Shown here one piece after another: positions 63,907-64,000 of a DNA stretch of 64,000 nt; the stretch's first letter is position 1; each line of letters begins with the position of its first letter. The stretch comes from Caulobacteraceae bacterium. Its GTDB lineage: Bacteria; Pseudomonadota; Alphaproteobacteria; Caulobacterales; Aquidulcibacteraceae. A program made the position numbers and the translations under genes. Location: the NCBI GenBank assembly GCA_016703335.1, contig JADJCG010000004.1, positions 1 through 64,000 of the forward strand, given 5' to 3'. The notes under the pieces were generated by a model. The model made no database searches and was not told the origin of the DNA. It saw nothing but the letters and a program-made list of their open reading frames with translations.

Positions 63907-64000
63907 CGGGCGCACCTGAGACGAACGTGCGTTGCGGTGTCGCGACATCGGGATAATCGCTCCTGAAGTGCGCGCCGCGGCTCTCGTGTCGAGCGAGCGC
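63887..64000 (-). CDS. nadB: L-aspartate oxidase, 3' end only (runs off the window)
   Basis: The minus strand from the window edge reads LARHESRGAHFRSDYPD, the C-terminal signature of NadB (R-E-SRGAH-R-DYP), and then VATPQRTFVSGAPDAAAAS to a stop at 63887-63889. It overlaps the nadC start by about 20 bases. NadB and NadC catalyse the first and third steps of quinolinate-based NAD synthesis. Confidence 0.8.
   Translation of the reverse strand, partial: ALARHESRGAHFRSDYPDVATPQRTFVSGAPDAAAAS

Noticed and set aside
1..64000. CRISPR array, tRNA, rRNA, transposase or phage genes
   Set aside because: I looked for spaced direct repeats, tRNA arms and mobile-element proteins and saw none; the GCGC-rich repeats present are compositional or short dyads.

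Overview
This window looks like core chromosome of a flagellated, aerobic, high-GC alphaproteobacterium of the Caulobacterales/Hyphomonadaceae type. The evidence is the lineage-typical FlbT/FlaF/FliX/FlbY flagellar set, fliX divergent from flgI, perfect TTAA-N7-TTAAC (CtrA-type) boxes, the split ATP synthase order atpI-B-E-F'-F, and a cox cluster running into SURF1, thrC and an M16 peptidase. I saw no rRNA, tRNA, CRISPR array, prophage or insertion sequence.

Layout. 1-3.3 kb (minus): two related secreted proteins of unknown function, a MoxR AAA+ ATPase and an unknown cysteine-tailed protein. 3.6-24.3 kb: flagellar region. It holds flbT-flaF-flagellin, a FlaG-like protein, an unusual 'half flagellin', the minus-strand set flgI-flgJ-flbY, fliX, and flgF-G-A-H (minus) facing fliL-fliM-DUF6468-MotE-TPR protein (plus). 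It is interrupted by dksA, a DUF2214 protein, an acyl-CoA ligase and a methyltransferase. 24.3-34.8 kb: GT2 glycosyltransferase, soluble lytic transglycosylase, uracil-DNA glycosylase, ETF-ubiquinone oxidoreductase, two tandem TPR paralogues, ispE and a MraY/WecA-like transferase. 34.8-38 kb: a small accessory cassette (ArsR repressor with a readable operator, two AHSA1 paralogues, a double DUF1801 protein, an AlkD-like protein and a truncated VOC protein). 38-45.4 kb: polyprenyl synthase, TrmN6-like methyltransferase, a tandem glycine riboswitch leading gcvT-H-PA-PB, then a Mn-riboswitch-controlled GDT1/TMEM165 transporter. 45.5-48.3 kb (minus): DUF1304 and the F0 genes. 48.6-53.3 kb (minus): TonB receptor, a 25-residue Lys-rich peptide, TldD and a TPR protein. 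53.4-62.9 kb: coxB-coxA-ctaB-small protein-ctaG-coxC-DUF983-SURF1-thrC-M16-GNAT. 63-64 kb (minus): nadC and the 3' end of nadB.

The dominant oddity is quality. At least 30 genes, including essential ones (ispE, atpB, coxA, thrC, fliM), carry one or more 1-2 base indels, often in homopolymers or GC-dinucleotide runs. I read these as consensus errors of the assembly, not decay, and I annotate through them. Gene spans below are the restored genes, so several are not multiples of three.

No wholly new multi-gene system is evident. The best leads are the CtrA-boxed half-flagellin gene, the tiny basic peptide, the two riboswitches, the ArsR operator array, and a junction where two convergent genes both lose their 3' ends.
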